Assembly: GCA_001899715.1 (NCBI GenBank)
Contig: MKWI01000032.1
Coordinates: 1-34,576 of the forward strand
Direction of reading: 5' to 3'
Length of the DNA: 34,576 nt
Source of the DNA: Sphingobium sp. 66-54
GTDB lineage: Bacteria; Pseudomonadota; Alphaproteobacteria; Sphingomonadales; Sphingomonadaceae
Under the pieces are notes generated by a model that had not been told where the DNA came from, searched no databases, and saw only the letters and a list, made by a program, of their open reading frames with translations. Positions 7,995 through 15,690 of this stretch are shown piece after piece; positions within the stretch are counted from its first letter, which is position 1, and the number at the start of each line of letters is the position of its first letter. Position numbers and translations under genes: made by a program.

Positions 7995-8354
7995 TTATAG
8001 GTAGGTAGAGCAGGCGAACAGCGCTCGCTTGGTTTTACCGTCTGGCTGATTGCGGGATACCCAGCTACCACCGGCGATTAGATTGCTGTTGGAGACGAGC
8101 GCCTTGAGTTTGCCAGCTAGTTCGTAGAACTTCAGTTCACCAGCTGCGCCAGTTGTGTTCTGATACCAGAGGCTCAGGTTGAAGCTGTATTCGCCTTCTT
8201 CCTTATCGTCTGCGAACGAAATCTCACTGATCGTGATACAAGGATATGTCTCGGGAATACCGACATAGAGCCACTTCGCGTGGAGGCCATCGCGCAATCC
8301 TGCGTCACTGTTGACCAGCTGGGTAATGTGGTTTGTTAGGTCTAGCAGGTTCAT
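7995..8354 (-). CDS. Putative tail terminator / tail completion protein (DUF3168-like)
   Basis: The 119-residue protein has the pattern of DUF3168-type tail completion proteins: an N-terminal helix ending in an aromatic-rich segment, a central YPCITISEISFADD strand, a SFNLSLWYQN strand and a helix (ELKFYELAGKLKALV). Such proteins cap the tail tube end facing the head. It lies between the HK97 gp10-like protein and the tail tube, the usual place. ATG at 8354 overlaps the upstream stop as ATGA, so translation is probably coupled. Confidence 0.65.
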   Translation of the reverse strand: MNLLDLTNHITQLVNSDAGLRDGLHAKWLYVGIPETYPCITISEISFADDKEEGEYSFNLSLWYQNTTGAAGELKFYELAGKLKALVSNSNLIAGGSWVSRNQPDGKTKRALFACSTYL

Positions 8355-8689
8355 TTCTTCGCCTTCTTCAACTCTTTGCGGACACGCCTACTCAGCTTCT
8401 TACGGGTTTTATCGAAGGCAGGCTTCATGAAGGGATGCCCTTCACGATACATGGTGCCTTCCTCTTCGTAGATCGCGTCAGGGGAGGCGGCGAAAACTCG
8501 TATCTGGTTTGGGTTCACCTCGCCGTCGATGCCATCCTTGATGTCGCCAGTATCGACGTGGACGAGGGACTTAGCGGCTGGCTTGAAATCCTCTTCAACC
8601 CATTCCCTACCAGCTGCTTCAAATGCCCCACTTTCGATGGCGCGCTTGATGCTGCCTACTCGTCGCCTAAGTGCGTTCATGCCCTTCAT
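8351..8689 (-). CDS. HK97 gp10-like head-tail joining protein
   Basis: The 112-residue protein has hallmarks of the HK97 gp10 family: an N-terminal helix, HVDTGDIKDGI (residues about 44-54), an AIYEEEGTMYR segment and a GHPFMKPAF motif followed by a lysine-rich C-terminal helix. These proteins join head and tail during assembly. Start and stop both form ATGA overlaps with neighbours (8689/8686 and 8354/8351), placing it in a coupled connector cluster. Confidence 0.8.
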   Translation of the reverse strand: MKGMNALRRRVGSIKRAIESGAFEAAGREWVEEDFKPAAKSLVHVDTGDIKDGIDGEVNPNQIRVFAASPDAIYEEEGTMYREGHPFMKPAFDKTRKKLSRRVRKELKKAKK

Positions 8690-9000
8690 GTCAGGATTAC
8701 CTCCTGAACTGCGACGTTCCCTGCTGCGAGGGTCTGCGTGTATTTCTGGATGCTGTAGGTTGTGCCACGAACAGTGAGGGTTGCGCCGCTCAGGTCGCGA
8801 GAAAGCCTAGGCAACATCGCAACGCTACTCATCTCCAAGTAGCCTTTGCCCCGATCAGCTAGCCGATCCTCGATAACAGCGAATGTCTTGAGGGTAGTGC
8901 TATCGTTGAGGTCATTGAAGCTGGCAGCGGGCCAGTCGATGACGACCGGCTCACCTAGCTTCCTCAATAGCTTCTCTGCGGCGACGGGTAGCTTCTTCAT
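8686..9000 (-). CDS. Putative head closure / head-tail adaptor protein
   Basis: This 104-residue protein is assigned by position between the connector and the gp10-like gene, where head closure proteins are encoded. It has an N-terminal helix (KLPVAAEKLLRKLG), then beta strands with PVVIDW and ATLTVRGTTYSIQKY, compatible with the small beta-barrel of head-closure proteins such as HK97 gp7 or lambda FII. No catalytic motif is visible. The ATG shares one base with the upstream stop (TAATG) and the stop overlaps the next ATG. Confidence 0.55.
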   Translation of the reverse strand: MKKLPVAAEKLLRKLGEPVVIDWPAASFNDLNDSTTLKTFAVIEDRLADRGKGYLEMSSVAMLPRLSRDLSGATLTVRGTTYSIQKYTQTLAAGNVAVQEVILT

Positions 9001-9572
9001 TAGACACCCATCAGCAACCCGGCCTTGAATCGACCGAAATGCCCCGTTCGCTTGTGGATGTCTGCGCTCTCGCGGACAGCGTTGACGTAGCTGAGCTTGA
9101 TCTTGCCTAGCTGTGTTCCCTGAAAGCCGCCCTGATTATCCTCGACCAGATTGCTGCCGCTTTTGCGAAGCATGGCGATAAGGGCCTGAGCCTCTTTGAT
9201 GTCGAGGGGAACGGTATCGGCCGAGATGAAGGAAGCGGACTGGACGCCGCCGGTCAGGTAGCGTTCCTTGTAGGCGATCCATTCAAACGCATTGTTCTCA
9301 GGGACAGACCAACCGGGTTCACCGGGCACCTGCCAACCGGGCTTAGGGACATATTTGCGGGGCCACTGCGCGGACTGGTCCATCGTGGCGGGTTGACCGG
9401 CCCAATCCCATAGACGCTCTAGATCGCGAAATGCCTCAATGAGATAGGCTTCCTCGCCCGTCTCGAACTGGTCGCCAACTTCAAAGAAGCTGGTCTGGGT
9501 AGTCATGAGAATGGCGTTCGCTTCGCTGAGCGTGATGTAGCTGTTCTGGCCTTCGCCGCTAGTCTGGATCAT
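9000..9572 (-). CDS. Head-tail connector protein, DnaT-like fold family
   Basis: The 190-residue protein resembles the phage family often annotated as DnaT-like single-stranded DNA-binding protein, which in head gene clusters more probably serves as a connector. Visible features are an early SYITLSEANAIL segment, ALI/EAFRDLERLWDWAG helices, the QWPRKYV motif and a WIAYKERYL helix. It directly follows the capsid gene. ATG at 9572 has GAGAGG upstream. An ATAAATA box lies 20 bases before the start. The DNA-binding label is a family annotation habit, not something seen here. Confidence 0.65.
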   Translation of the reverse strand: MIQTSGEGQNSYITLSEANAILMTTQTSFFEVGDQFETGEEAYLIEAFRDLERLWDWAGQPATMDQSAQWPRKYVPKPGWQVPGEPGWSVPENNAFEWIAYKERYLTGGVQSASFISADTVPLDIKEAQALIAMLRKSGSNLVEDNQGGFQGTQLGKIKLSYVNAVRESADIHKRTGHFGRFKAGLLMGV

Positions 9573-9575
9573 ATG

Positions 9576-9607
9576 GTGACCTCTCTTTCTTGTATTTATT
9601 GGGTCAC
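9576..9607 (-). promoter_or_regulatory. ATAAATA element in the loop of an RBS-covering inverted repeat before the connector gene
   Basis: GTGACC (minus 9607-9602), then a 20-base loop with AATAAATAC, then GGTCAC (9581-9576), which overlaps the GAGAGG ribosome binding site of the ATG at 9572. The arms are the same six bases as those before the tail-tip gene. A transcript starting downstream of the box lacks the 5' arm. Confidence 0.45.
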
Positions 9608-9614
9608 TCAGAGC

Positions 9615-9640
9615 GATGGCGGGAGTTGCCCCCCGCCATC
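9615..9640. terminator. Hairpin after the major capsid gene
   Basis: GATGGCGGG (9615-9623) and CCCGCCATC (9632-9640) form a perfect 9-bp stem with an 8-base loop just past the capsid stop. There is no U tract on the minus strand. It probably attenuates read-through from the highly expressed capsid gene or stabilises its mRNA end. Confidence 0.6.
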
Positions 9641-9646
9641 TGGTTC

Positions 9647-10879
9647 TTAGACTTCGCTGTCGTCCTTGTTGTAGAGCGCGCGAACTGCCTGATAGTCGGT
9701 AAGACCACCAGCAGTGCGGCGTCCCGCAAAGTATTCAACAACACTGTAGTCGCTGATTGGGTTCGCGATCCAACGGAAGCCGCTGTGGTCAACGATGTAG
9801 TAGGTCGAAAGGTCAGCAAGCACCATGCGAGCGCCAGTGCCACCGACAGCCGAAGCCATGTTGTCCTCAACGATATACTCGTTGTTGAAGATGCGACCTG
9901 GGATGCCGTTCGTTACGTCACCATTGGTGATGAGGTAGCGGTTGTTGGCGTCCTTGAGGGTCAGCAGTTCAAGCTCAGTAGCAGCATCGAAGATGTAAAC
10001 TGCCTTTGGCAGATACCTACCGTGAAGGGTCGAGCGCAGCTTGAGAACGTCGTCATAAGTGACGGCATCTGCGGTAGCAGTCTCAACACCAGCCACCGAA
10101 CCGATGGTGTTGGTGAAGCGGTTCACGCCCTCAACCAGACGGGTGCCAGTTAGCAGACCAGTCTTTAGGGTCACGTCCTCGATAGCAACCGAAAGAGTGT
10201 TCTGGTTGGTCGAGTTCAGGAAGTAATCGCCTTCCTTCTCACCGATGGAACCAGCGATGTCCTCTAGGAGCATGTTGACGAGCGAAATCTGCGCGTCGCC
10301 GTCATGTGCCCAAGCGGTTGCCTTCTGGCGAGCGTTGATCTCCTGAGGAACGAAGGTCATCAGGTTAAACGCCTGCGAGGTAGCATCAGCAACAGCACCC
10401 TTCTCAGAACGCACGTCTGCGGAACCCTTCGCGGTCTTGATTGGGTGAACGAAGTTCTGACCCGAGTTAACAACGCGAGCACGAGCGCGGATAGCGCTGG
10501 TCTTGCGAAGCAGGTCGGTCATTGCGCCCGAGAAGACCTTAGGCAGAAGCACGCCGCCCTCAGTTGCTACGTTCAGGGACAATTCCTTGACCTTGAGGAT
10601 GTTGCCATCACGAACACCAGCACGATCACCGCCGGTCAGGTAAGCGCCGAACGCTTCCTTCGCGCGGTCGATGTTCTCTTCCACAGCGGTTTCAACCGAA
10701 GGGGTGTTCTTAGCCTGAACAGCCTCACGGAGTTCAGCTAGTTCGCTCTTTAGTTCAGTCTTGATGTTCTCGACAGTTGCCTTATCAACAACGTCCTCAA
10801 GTCCCTTCTCCATACGGTCGCGGAACTCGGTGACGAGAGTGTTGACGCTCTCGTTCAAATTCTTGATTTCTTCGCTCAT
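9647..10879 (-). CDS. HK97-fold major capsid protein
   Basis: The 410-residue product is an HK97-family capsid subunit. Residues 1 to about 90 form an acidic coiled coil like the HK97 delta (scaffolding) domain. The mature part begins near the GGVLLPKVFSGAM stretch typical of the N-arm, and the C-terminal part carries VEYFAGRRTAGG. I chose ATG at 10879, 20 codons after the most upstream in-frame start, because GAGGTG lies six bases before it and the extra N-terminus is low-complexity asparagine-rich. The prohead protease gene sits directly upstream, so cleavage of the delta domain during maturation is expected. Confidence 0.95.
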   Translation of the reverse strand: MSEEIKNLNESVNTLVTEFRDRMEKGLEDVVDKATVENIKTELKSELAELREAVQAKNTPSVETAVEENIDRAKEAFGAYLTGGDRAGVRDGNILKVKELSLNVATEGGVLLPKVFSGAMTDLLRKTSAIRARARVVNSGQNFVHPIKTAKGSADVRSEKGAVADATSQAFNLMTFVPQEINARQKATAWAHDGDAQISLVNMLLEDIAGSIGEKEGDYFLNSTNQNTLSVAIEDVTLKTGLLTGTRLVEGVNRFTNTIGSVAGVETATADAVTYDDVLKLRSTLHGRYLPKAVYIFDAATELELLTLKDANNRYLITNGDVTNGIPGRIFNNEYIVEDNMASAVGGTGARMVLADLSTYYIVDHSGFRWIANPISDYSVVEYFAGRRTAGGLTDYQAVRALYNKDDSEV

Positions 10880-10881
10880 TG

Positions 10882-10991
10882 GCGACACCTCATTATTATT
10901 ATTGTTCTCGGTGGCCGTTGAATGCGAAGTGCGGTTCAACAGTCCTTTGGAGCGGTCCAGTCGTTGCCGGATGCTCGATAATTCTATTTAT
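10882..10991 (-). promoter_or_regulatory. Leader of the capsid gene with ATAAATA element and RBS hairpin
   Basis: An ATAAATA box (minus 10991-10985) abuts the protease stop and starts a leader of about 105 bases before the capsid ATG. Near its end GGCCACC (10916-10910) can pair with GGTG-tc-GCC (10889-10881), covering GAGGTG, with a two-base bulge. Here both arms lie downstream of the box, unlike at the other sites, so the hairpin would be in every transcript. Confidence 0.35.
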
Positions 10992-11785
10992 TATGGGCGC
11001 GCTTTTGCCGCCCTAAGAGTATCCAAAAGTAGAGCTACCTCTAGGCTCTCTTTGATCGCGATGAGAGCTTCTTCCTGCTTGTCGGTTTCAGGTTCGACGG
11101 CCTCGTCCTCCACTTCTGGTGGAGTTTCTTCCTCGATGTCCTGAGTTGCTTCCGAGAGATTAGCCGGAGCGTCCTCTAGGACAGCTACGCTATGCCCGAA
11201 CTCGGCTACCTGCTCTTGTGGTGCTTCCTCCTTCTCGCGCTGTGCGACGAGGAAGGACTTGAACCTGTCGAGTAGTGCGGACTCATCGTCCGTCAGAACT
11301 TCTTCGCTCTTAACACCGATTACGACGGAAGCCTCGTTACAAGGGAAGGTAACTGCCGAGACTTCTAGTAGGCGAATCTCTTTAATGCGGACAATGCCGG
11401 TTAGTTCGTCAATCACTTCCTGAATGATCTGGAAGCCGATGGAGAAGCCGCCCATCGCGCCTTCCATCTTGAGTAGTTCGCGCGCTTCCTGCCCTTTGGG
11501 GGTGTTGGCGAACTTGGCCTTGAAGTAGAGGCCCTTCGCATCTTCGCGCAGTTCGACAATCGCACCGATTGGTTGATAGCGATCATGCTGCCAAAGGAAG
11601 CGGACCTTGCCCTTGTTCATTTGAAGCGTCTTTGCGAACGCTCCCGGCTCGATCACTTCACGATGCTGGTCGATGTTGTTAAAAACGCTGGCGTAGCCCT
11701 CTACTTCGCCCGATCCGGTATCAGTGAACGCCTTAACGGATAGCTCTAGTGCTATGTCCTTGGTGCGTGTTGCCTTAATTGTCAT
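10991..11785 (-). CDS. HK97-family prohead protease with acidic C-terminal extension
   Basis: The 264-residue enzyme cleaves the capsid scaffold domain inside the immature head. The catalytic core shows VFNNIDQHREVIEPGAF, H67 in FLWQHD and S115 in GGFSIGF, with LLEVSAVTFPCNE after it, all as in HK97 U9/S78 proteases. From about residue 175 a strongly acidic, E/Q-rich region with a terminal helix extends well past the core and could serve as internal scaffold. ATG at 11785 is preferred: GAGGTG lies six bases before it. It overlaps the portal stop by 11 bases. Confidence 0.9.
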   Translation of the reverse strand: MTIKATRTKDIALELSVKAFTDTGSGEVEGYASVFNNIDQHREVIEPGAFAKTLQMNKGKVRFLWQHDRYQPIGAIVELREDAKGLYFKAKFANTPKGQEARELLKMEGAMGGFSIGFQIIQEVIDELTGIVRIKEIRLLEVSAVTFPCNEASVVIGVKSEEVLTDDESALLDRFKSFLVAQREKEEAPQEQVAEFGHSVAVLEDAPANLSEATQDIEEETPPEVEDEAVEPETDKQEEALIAIKESLEVALLLDTLRAAKARP

Positions 11786-13103
11786 TATCATCACCTCGGT
11801 CGCCTGCGTCGGCGTCAAATGCTACTTCTCCCTTGGGCTTCTCCTCAGGTTGCCCCATATTTACTTGTGCGCCGACGAACTGAGCATCTTCCTCAGCTGG
11901 TTCGTATCCCATGACCGCTCTAATCTCGTCTGGGGTAAAGCACTTCATCTGAGCCATCTTGGAAGCGCGCTCTAGGCGGTCCTCTTCCAAGTGCTGAACG
12001 CTAGTCTCATCGACTGCTAGTTCTGCGTTCGGGTCTACGTAGAGGCGGATACCTGTCTGTAGCTGCCCAACTAGCCAGTGGGCCTCAGGTCCGATGAAGT
12101 TGCGGTAGAATATCTTGTCCTTGCCGCGAGCGTTTGCGTAGGTCGCTTCGCTCTCATTGACCAACTCAGCTGGCACCTGAAACGCGGTACAGATTTCTTT
12201 CGCCATCTGGTTGCGGGCTTCGAGGACTTCCATCTCCGCAAGGGTCAGCTGGGCATCGTTGAACGTCACGCCAGCGGGAAGGACAGTGCTGCCACCATCG
12301 GGATTGAGCGCCGCAAACTGCGACCTCATCTTCTCAATCTCAGCGTCAGTGGGTTCGCCGCTCAGCTGGAAGAAGCCTGCCTTCGTGCCGCCAGCCTTGA
12401 ACTTGCTGTGAAGCAGCTTGTCGATGGCGTTCATGATGTCGATGGCGGTCAGGGCGCTGTCACCGGCGCCCGCACCCTCACTAGAAGTGCGAGGGTCGAA
12501 ATAGCTGATCTTCTGAAAGCCGCCGCGAATGACTTTGTAGGAATCGCCTACCAGCTGTAGCGCACGGGTTGTTTTCCCTAGGTTGTCATACTCGAATATG
12601 AACTGCGGCTTCTTCCCATCGGTTACGCCGTGGGGCGCATAGAGGAAGCGGCTGTTCTCAACGTCATCAACAACCAAGTCCTGACGGAACGCATGAACCA
12701 TTGGGGTAGAGGGAAGGCGCATATCCCAGAACAGGTCTAGGTCGCCGCCTACCGAGAGGCTGACTTCCGAGTTATTCAGGAATGTGCCTAGATCGCCATC
12801 ACGGACATTGGGGCGCTTGAGAAGTGCTTCAACGGCCTTGTTGCCGCCCTCATACTTGATGTCGATGTTACCGATTGACCTAGCGCGACGTTCAACACAG
12901 GTCTTTGCCACGCTGTTTCGGTAGATGGCATCGGCTCGTTCAGCGTAGCTCTTCCAGTTTGTCCAATTGATGTTGAGAGCAGGGAGTGAGAAGATACCAG
13001 CATACTGGTTCCGCCCTTCGGATTGGCGATAATCCCACTCTTTGCGGAGTGTGTCAGTTACCTCTCCCACAATCTCTGATTTGCTAGTCCACAGAATACC
13101 CAT
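11775..13103 (-). CDS. HK97-family portal protein
   Basis: The 442-residue protein forms the dodecameric ring through which DNA enters and leaves the head. Typical features are an N-terminal basic region, SVAKTCVERRARSIG, a central LHSKFKAGGTKAGFFQLSG with the ELTDAEIEKM-like helix, and AKEICTAFQVPAELVNE near residue 320, all characteristic of phage portal proteins of this family. It lies between the terminase and protease genes as expected. The C-terminus is acidic (DAGDRGDDNDN). The ATG at 13103 lies in the 3' arm of a 9-bp inverted repeat. Confidence 0.93.
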   Translation of the reverse strand: MGILWTSKSEIVGEVTDTLRKEWDYRQSEGRNQYAGIFSLPALNINWTNWKSYAERADAIYRNSVAKTCVERRARSIGNIDIKYEGGNKAVEALLKRPNVRDGDLGTFLNNSEVSLSVGGDLDLFWDMRLPSTPMVHAFRQDLVVDDVENSRFLYAPHGVTDGKKPQFIFEYDNLGKTTRALQLVGDSYKVIRGGFQKISYFDPRTSSEGAGAGDSALTAIDIMNAIDKLLHSKFKAGGTKAGFFQLSGEPTDAEIEKMRSQFAALNPDGGSTVLPAGVTFNDAQLTLAEMEVLEARNQMAKEICTAFQVPAELVNESEATYANARGKDKIFYRNFIGPEAHWLVGQLQTGIRLYVDPNAELAVDETSVQHLEEDRLERASKMAQMKCFTPDEIRAVMGYEPAEEDAQFVGAQVNMGQPEEKPKGEVAFDADAGDRGDDNDN

Positions 13104-13134
13104 TAGCCCCTCTCAGCTTAGTATGGGTATTTAG
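13095..13134 (-). promoter_or_regulatory. TAAATA element overlapping a start-codon-covering hairpin before the portal gene
   Basis: AATACCCAT (minus 13131-13123) pairs perfectly over 9 bp with ATGGGTATT (13103-13095), which is the portal start codon and codons 2-3; the loop is 19 bases and contains the GAGAGGGG ribosome binding site. The 5' arm overlaps CTAAATA (13134-13128), a one-base variant of the ATAAATA box. A transcript starting about seven bases downstream of the box would lose the 5' arm. Confidence 0.55.
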
Positions 13135-13139
13135 TCGGA

Positions 13140-14648
13140 TCAGTATTTGAACATGGGTCTAGGCACGGACCAGACTTCGTAGGAACGGGTTTTGTTGTCC
13201 TGATACCAGTTCAATCCATTGACCAACGCGTCTACTCGGTCAGGAGATTCGTTCTTACTCGCTACCACCTCATAGAAGCGGTCCATCTGCTCATGGAGGC
13301 GAGGCATGTCGCGGAAGTGGTCAACTTCGTTATTGTCGTAGAGCAGTTGGGCGCGCTGGGCGCGGGCTTCCTTGCCGCCTGTGTGTTGGTTCTGGTGGAT
13401 CGGGACGACATAAGCACCGGGGCAGACGGCCCTAATGTCCTCGTCTGCGTCCCTGTGGACGTTCACCTCGACCAGAATGCGGTCGCCGGGCTTCATGTAG
13501 TCCTTGTAGACGCGGGCAACCTCTGCGAGCCATTTGGCCTTCGTTCCCGGCATGGAGAAATCGCCTAGAACCCATTTGCGGGCGTTCTGCTTGCCGAGCA
13601 GGACCATTCCGGTTTCGTCTCGCTTGCCGCCGGGGTCGATCGTCAGCAGGCGATTATCCATCTTCTCGCACATATCGTTGAGCGAGGTGGTTGCCTTGCG
13701 GTCCTGAACGAGCGCTTCAAGCTCAGAGAGGGTCCAGAGCTTGTCGCTCTCGTCCTGCCATTCTGCGTAGTATTCCTCACGAGCAGCCTTCGCACCACTT
13801 TCGACCTCGCGCAGCCAGTCGGCTAGAGCGCTCTCGTCCAGTCCTTCCGTGTTATCGAAGGACGATGCCACGGTGGTTATGGTGTTGGGGTGGCTCTCGA
13901 TGTCCCTGACCCATTTCTGGGATGAGATCGGGGACGTGGTGACGATCATGCGGTTGCCCGCAGGGTGTTTGTTACGGAGGGTTCTGTTCAGGTTTTTGAA
14001 GGACTGCTCAGACTTCCATTTCGCCAACTCGTCGGCCCATGCCCAATACATCGAGGGGCCACGAATGCTCTGAGGGTCGTCAGCGGTGTAGATGACCGCG
14101 CGAGAGCCGTTCGGCCACTCAACGCGGCTATACATGGGCTTGTAGACAGGGACGAAATCGGGTGGGGCAGTGGCGATAAGGCCGCTAGGCCCTTCAATCA
14201 TGACCTCTCGAACGTCCTTGTAGTTAGGACCAACGAGCATTCCAGTCTGGCCGGGGTAGAGATAGCGCGCAAAGTCGTGGACATTGGCCGATCCGGCGTG
14301 GGTTTTACCCGCACCACGGCCCATTCTGAGGAACCATTTACGCCAGACTACCGGCCTGCCGTCCTTGTCGATTACCATTTCTCGTGGCTGACGACGCCAA
14401 TCTGCGTATGAGAAAATGCGTTCCTGAGGGTCTACATGGTAGGTGTGCGCGGTGGCACCGGGCATTATCTGGTGATCGTTGAGGGAGAAGGCCGGTTCGG
14501 ACATGAGATTGACCGCAAAATCGCGGTCGTCGTCGTCCTGGCTGTTGAGCCAATCCCAGAATTCACCCTCAGATAGCGATGCCATCTGCTCGCGCAGGAA
14601 TGCGCGCATATCCTGAATGTAGGCGAGGTGTTCGACGGGATTAGGCAT
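13140..14648 (-). CDS. Terminase large subunit (packaging ATPase-nuclease)
   Basis: The 502-residue motor pumps and cuts phage DNA. Walker A reads RMGRGAGKT (residues 108-116), Walker B is YWAWADE (201-207), and the C-terminal RNase H-like nuclease shows LLTIDPGG with D338, an ILVEVN strand and a late SPDRVDAL aspartate. The tract TTSPISS after Walker B fits the coupling motif. ATG at 14648 overlaps the small terminase stop by 8 bases; a GTG at 14657 is an alternative. A headful or cos mechanism cannot be told from the sequence alone. Confidence 0.95.
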   Translation of the reverse strand: MPNPVEHLAYIQDMRAFLREQMASLSEGEFWDWLNSQDDDDRDFAVNLMSEPAFSLNDHQIMPGATAHTYHVDPQERIFSYADWRRQPREMVIDKDGRPVVWRKWFLRMGRGAGKTHAGSANVHDFARYLYPGQTGMLVGPNYKDVREVMIEGPSGLIATAPPDFVPVYKPMYSRVEWPNGSRAVIYTADDPQSIRGPSMYWAWADELAKWKSEQSFKNLNRTLRNKHPAGNRMIVTTSPISSQKWVRDIESHPNTITTVASSFDNTEGLDESALADWLREVESGAKAAREEYYAEWQDESDKLWTLSELEALVQDRKATTSLNDMCEKMDNRLLTIDPGGKRDETGMVLLGKQNARKWVLGDFSMPGTKAKWLAEVARVYKDYMKPGDRILVEVNVHRDADEDIRAVCPGAYVVPIHQNQHTGGKEARAQRAQLLYDNNEVDHFRDMPRLHEQMDRFYEVVASKNESPDRVDALVNGLNWYQDNKTRSYEVWSVPRPMFKY

Positions 14649-15150
14649 CACCGTCACCGCGCCTTTGCCTACGCATCTGCTCGGCCATGCGACTGGCCTT
14701 GAGCATCTGTTCGGTGCGCTTGCGTTCCTCGACCTTATCGCGGTGGAGTAGGTCTTCCTGACGTTTCTGAGCGTCGGCTAGCAGCTTCGCCAGCTTCACA
14801 AGCCCATTGGCCCGCTGGTTGTCCGACATATCCCCGCGCAGGAGCAGGAATAGCAGCTGGTCCTCCACGCTCTTTACGCGAGTGCGGAATTCGTCGTCGC
14901 TGGGCTGGTGCGAGTGGTGCCAACGGATCAGCGATTGCGCCTTGGCAATCGGATCTTCGTAGGTCGTCGCTGGGTTGCGGGTCTTGTAGAGCTGGACCGG
15001 GTTCCCGTCCATCTCGCTCGCAAGAATATCCTTCGCTTGCCCCGTGTTGTTTACAATAGAGAAGCCGGGATCATGCTTCCCCGGCTCCCTGAACAAGCTG
15101 GGTTCCTGAGCGTTCCAGTGCTTCTTAATGTCCTTGTCGTCTCCATTCAT
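14641..15150 (-). CDS. Putative terminase small subunit
   Basis: The 169-residue protein directly precedes and overlaps the large terminase gene, the standard place of the DNA-recognition subunit. The middle holds a helical SVEDQLLFLLLRGD segment and the last 60 residues are a long basic coiled coil ending in RRQRRGDGDA. I see no clear helix-turn-helix. The start is uncertain: the ATG at 15150 has no ribosome binding site and lies close behind a TAAGTAG that resembles the ATAAATA box, so the message may be leaderless. Identification rests mainly on gene order. Confidence 0.65.
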   Translation of the reverse strand: MNGDDKDIKKHWNAQEPSLFREPGKHDPGFSIVNNTGQAKDILASEMDGNPVQLYKTRNPATTYEDPIAKAQSLIRWHHSHQPSDDEFRTRVKSVEDQLLFLLLRGDMSDNQRANGLVKLAKLLADAQKRQEDLLHRDKVEERKRTEQMLKASRMAEQMRRQRRGDGDA

Positions 15151-15252
15151 ACAACTACTTAGTGGGATTGGGAGAATCGACGGATATTCTTAAAGTGACT
15201 TCATGGTATCTCGAAGCTACGGCTCAGTAGCTACAGGCAAAGGGAGTTACAC
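15151..15252. promoter_or_regulatory. Divergent control region between terminase and lipoprotein genes
   Basis: This 102-base gap separates the leftward packaging block from the rightward lipoprotein gene. It contains AGCTAC-ggctca-GTAGCT (15215-15232), a 6-bp inverted repeat that could bind a regulator. TAAGTA at 15157-15162 (minus) is a degenerate form of the box seen elsewhere. I could not assign clear -35/-10 pairs. Confidence 0.3.
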
Positions 15253-15567
15253 ATGAAGAAGGTATTTTTGATTAGTCTGGTTACTTTGATGTCCGCATGT
15301 ACGACCGTTCAGGAAGCGAACAATCGCCCCGTAACGGCGTCATTCCACGTCTCAGACACCCAGCAGGCCGAGAACTGTATCGCGACGGCCGTAGCCAGCA
15401 CCCTTGGCGCTGCGCCGCTCGTCCTGAGGGATGACGAGGGAACGCGGATCACCTCGACCTACATGGGGCAGACCTACAACGTGACCCTCATCAAGCCCGA
15501 TGGAACGGTCGAATACCGGGGAGGGAAGAGCAAAACGCGCAGGAAGGTGTCCGAGTGCGCGCAATAG
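15253..15567 (+). CDS. Small phage-encoded lipoprotein
   Basis: The 104-residue product begins with a lysine pair, a hydrophobic stretch and TLMSAC, a lipobox with Cys16 as the likely lipidation site, so it should be anchored in the membrane facing the periplasm. The mature part is small and polar with two further cysteines (NCIATA and SECAQ) that could form a disulphide, and a basic KSKTRRK segment. GGGAG lies six bases before ATG. It is transcribed against the structural block and alone, like a lysogenic-conversion or superinfection-exclusion gene, but no family is recognised. Confidence 0.75.
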   Translation: MKKVFLISLVTLMSACTTVQEANNRPVTASFHVSDTQQAENCIATAVASTLGAAPLVLRDDEGTRITSTYMGQTYNVTLIKPDGTVEYRGGKSKTRRKVSECAQ

Positions 15568-15573
15568 GCTTTC

Positions 15574-15596
15574 GGCCCTGAGAGGGCGTCCTAGGG
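15574..15596 (+). repeat. GGCCCT...CTAGGG element, copy 1
   Basis: A 23-base stretch beginning GGCCCTGAGAGGG and ending CTAGGG lies seven bases after the lipoprotein stop. It matches 20 of 23 positions with 22175-22197. It contains a small GCCCT/AGGGC hairpin. Both copies follow rightward genes. Confidence 0.5.
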
Positions 15597-15598
15597 AC

Positions 15599-15626
15599 GA
15601 AATGGCCGGGTGACGCCGGCCATTTC
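15599..15626. terminator. Hairpin terminator after the lipoprotein gene
   Basis: GAAATGGCCGG and CCGGCCATTTC form a perfect 11-bp stem with a 6-base loop, ending in TTTCC on the plus strand. It separates the lipoprotein from the toxin-antitoxin promoter that starts about 30 bases further on. Confidence 0.65.
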
Positions 15627-15655
15627 CACGACTGGTGGAACGGCCAAGTCTTCGG

Positions 15656-15685
15656 TTGACCCCTTATACGCTTTAAGCGTATAGA
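15656..15685 (+). promoter_or_regulatory. Toxin-antitoxin promoter with embedded palindromic operator
   Basis: TTGACC (15656-15661) and TATAGA (15680-15685) form a -35/-10 pair with an 18-base spacer. Inside it TATACGCTTTAAGCGTATA (15665-15683) is a perfect 9-bp-arm palindrome around one base, overlapping the -10. This is the expected layout for autorepression by the HigA-like antitoxin. Transcription would begin at about the ATG at 15691, suggesting a leaderless message. Confidence 0.7.
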
Positions 15686-15690
15686 TAGGA

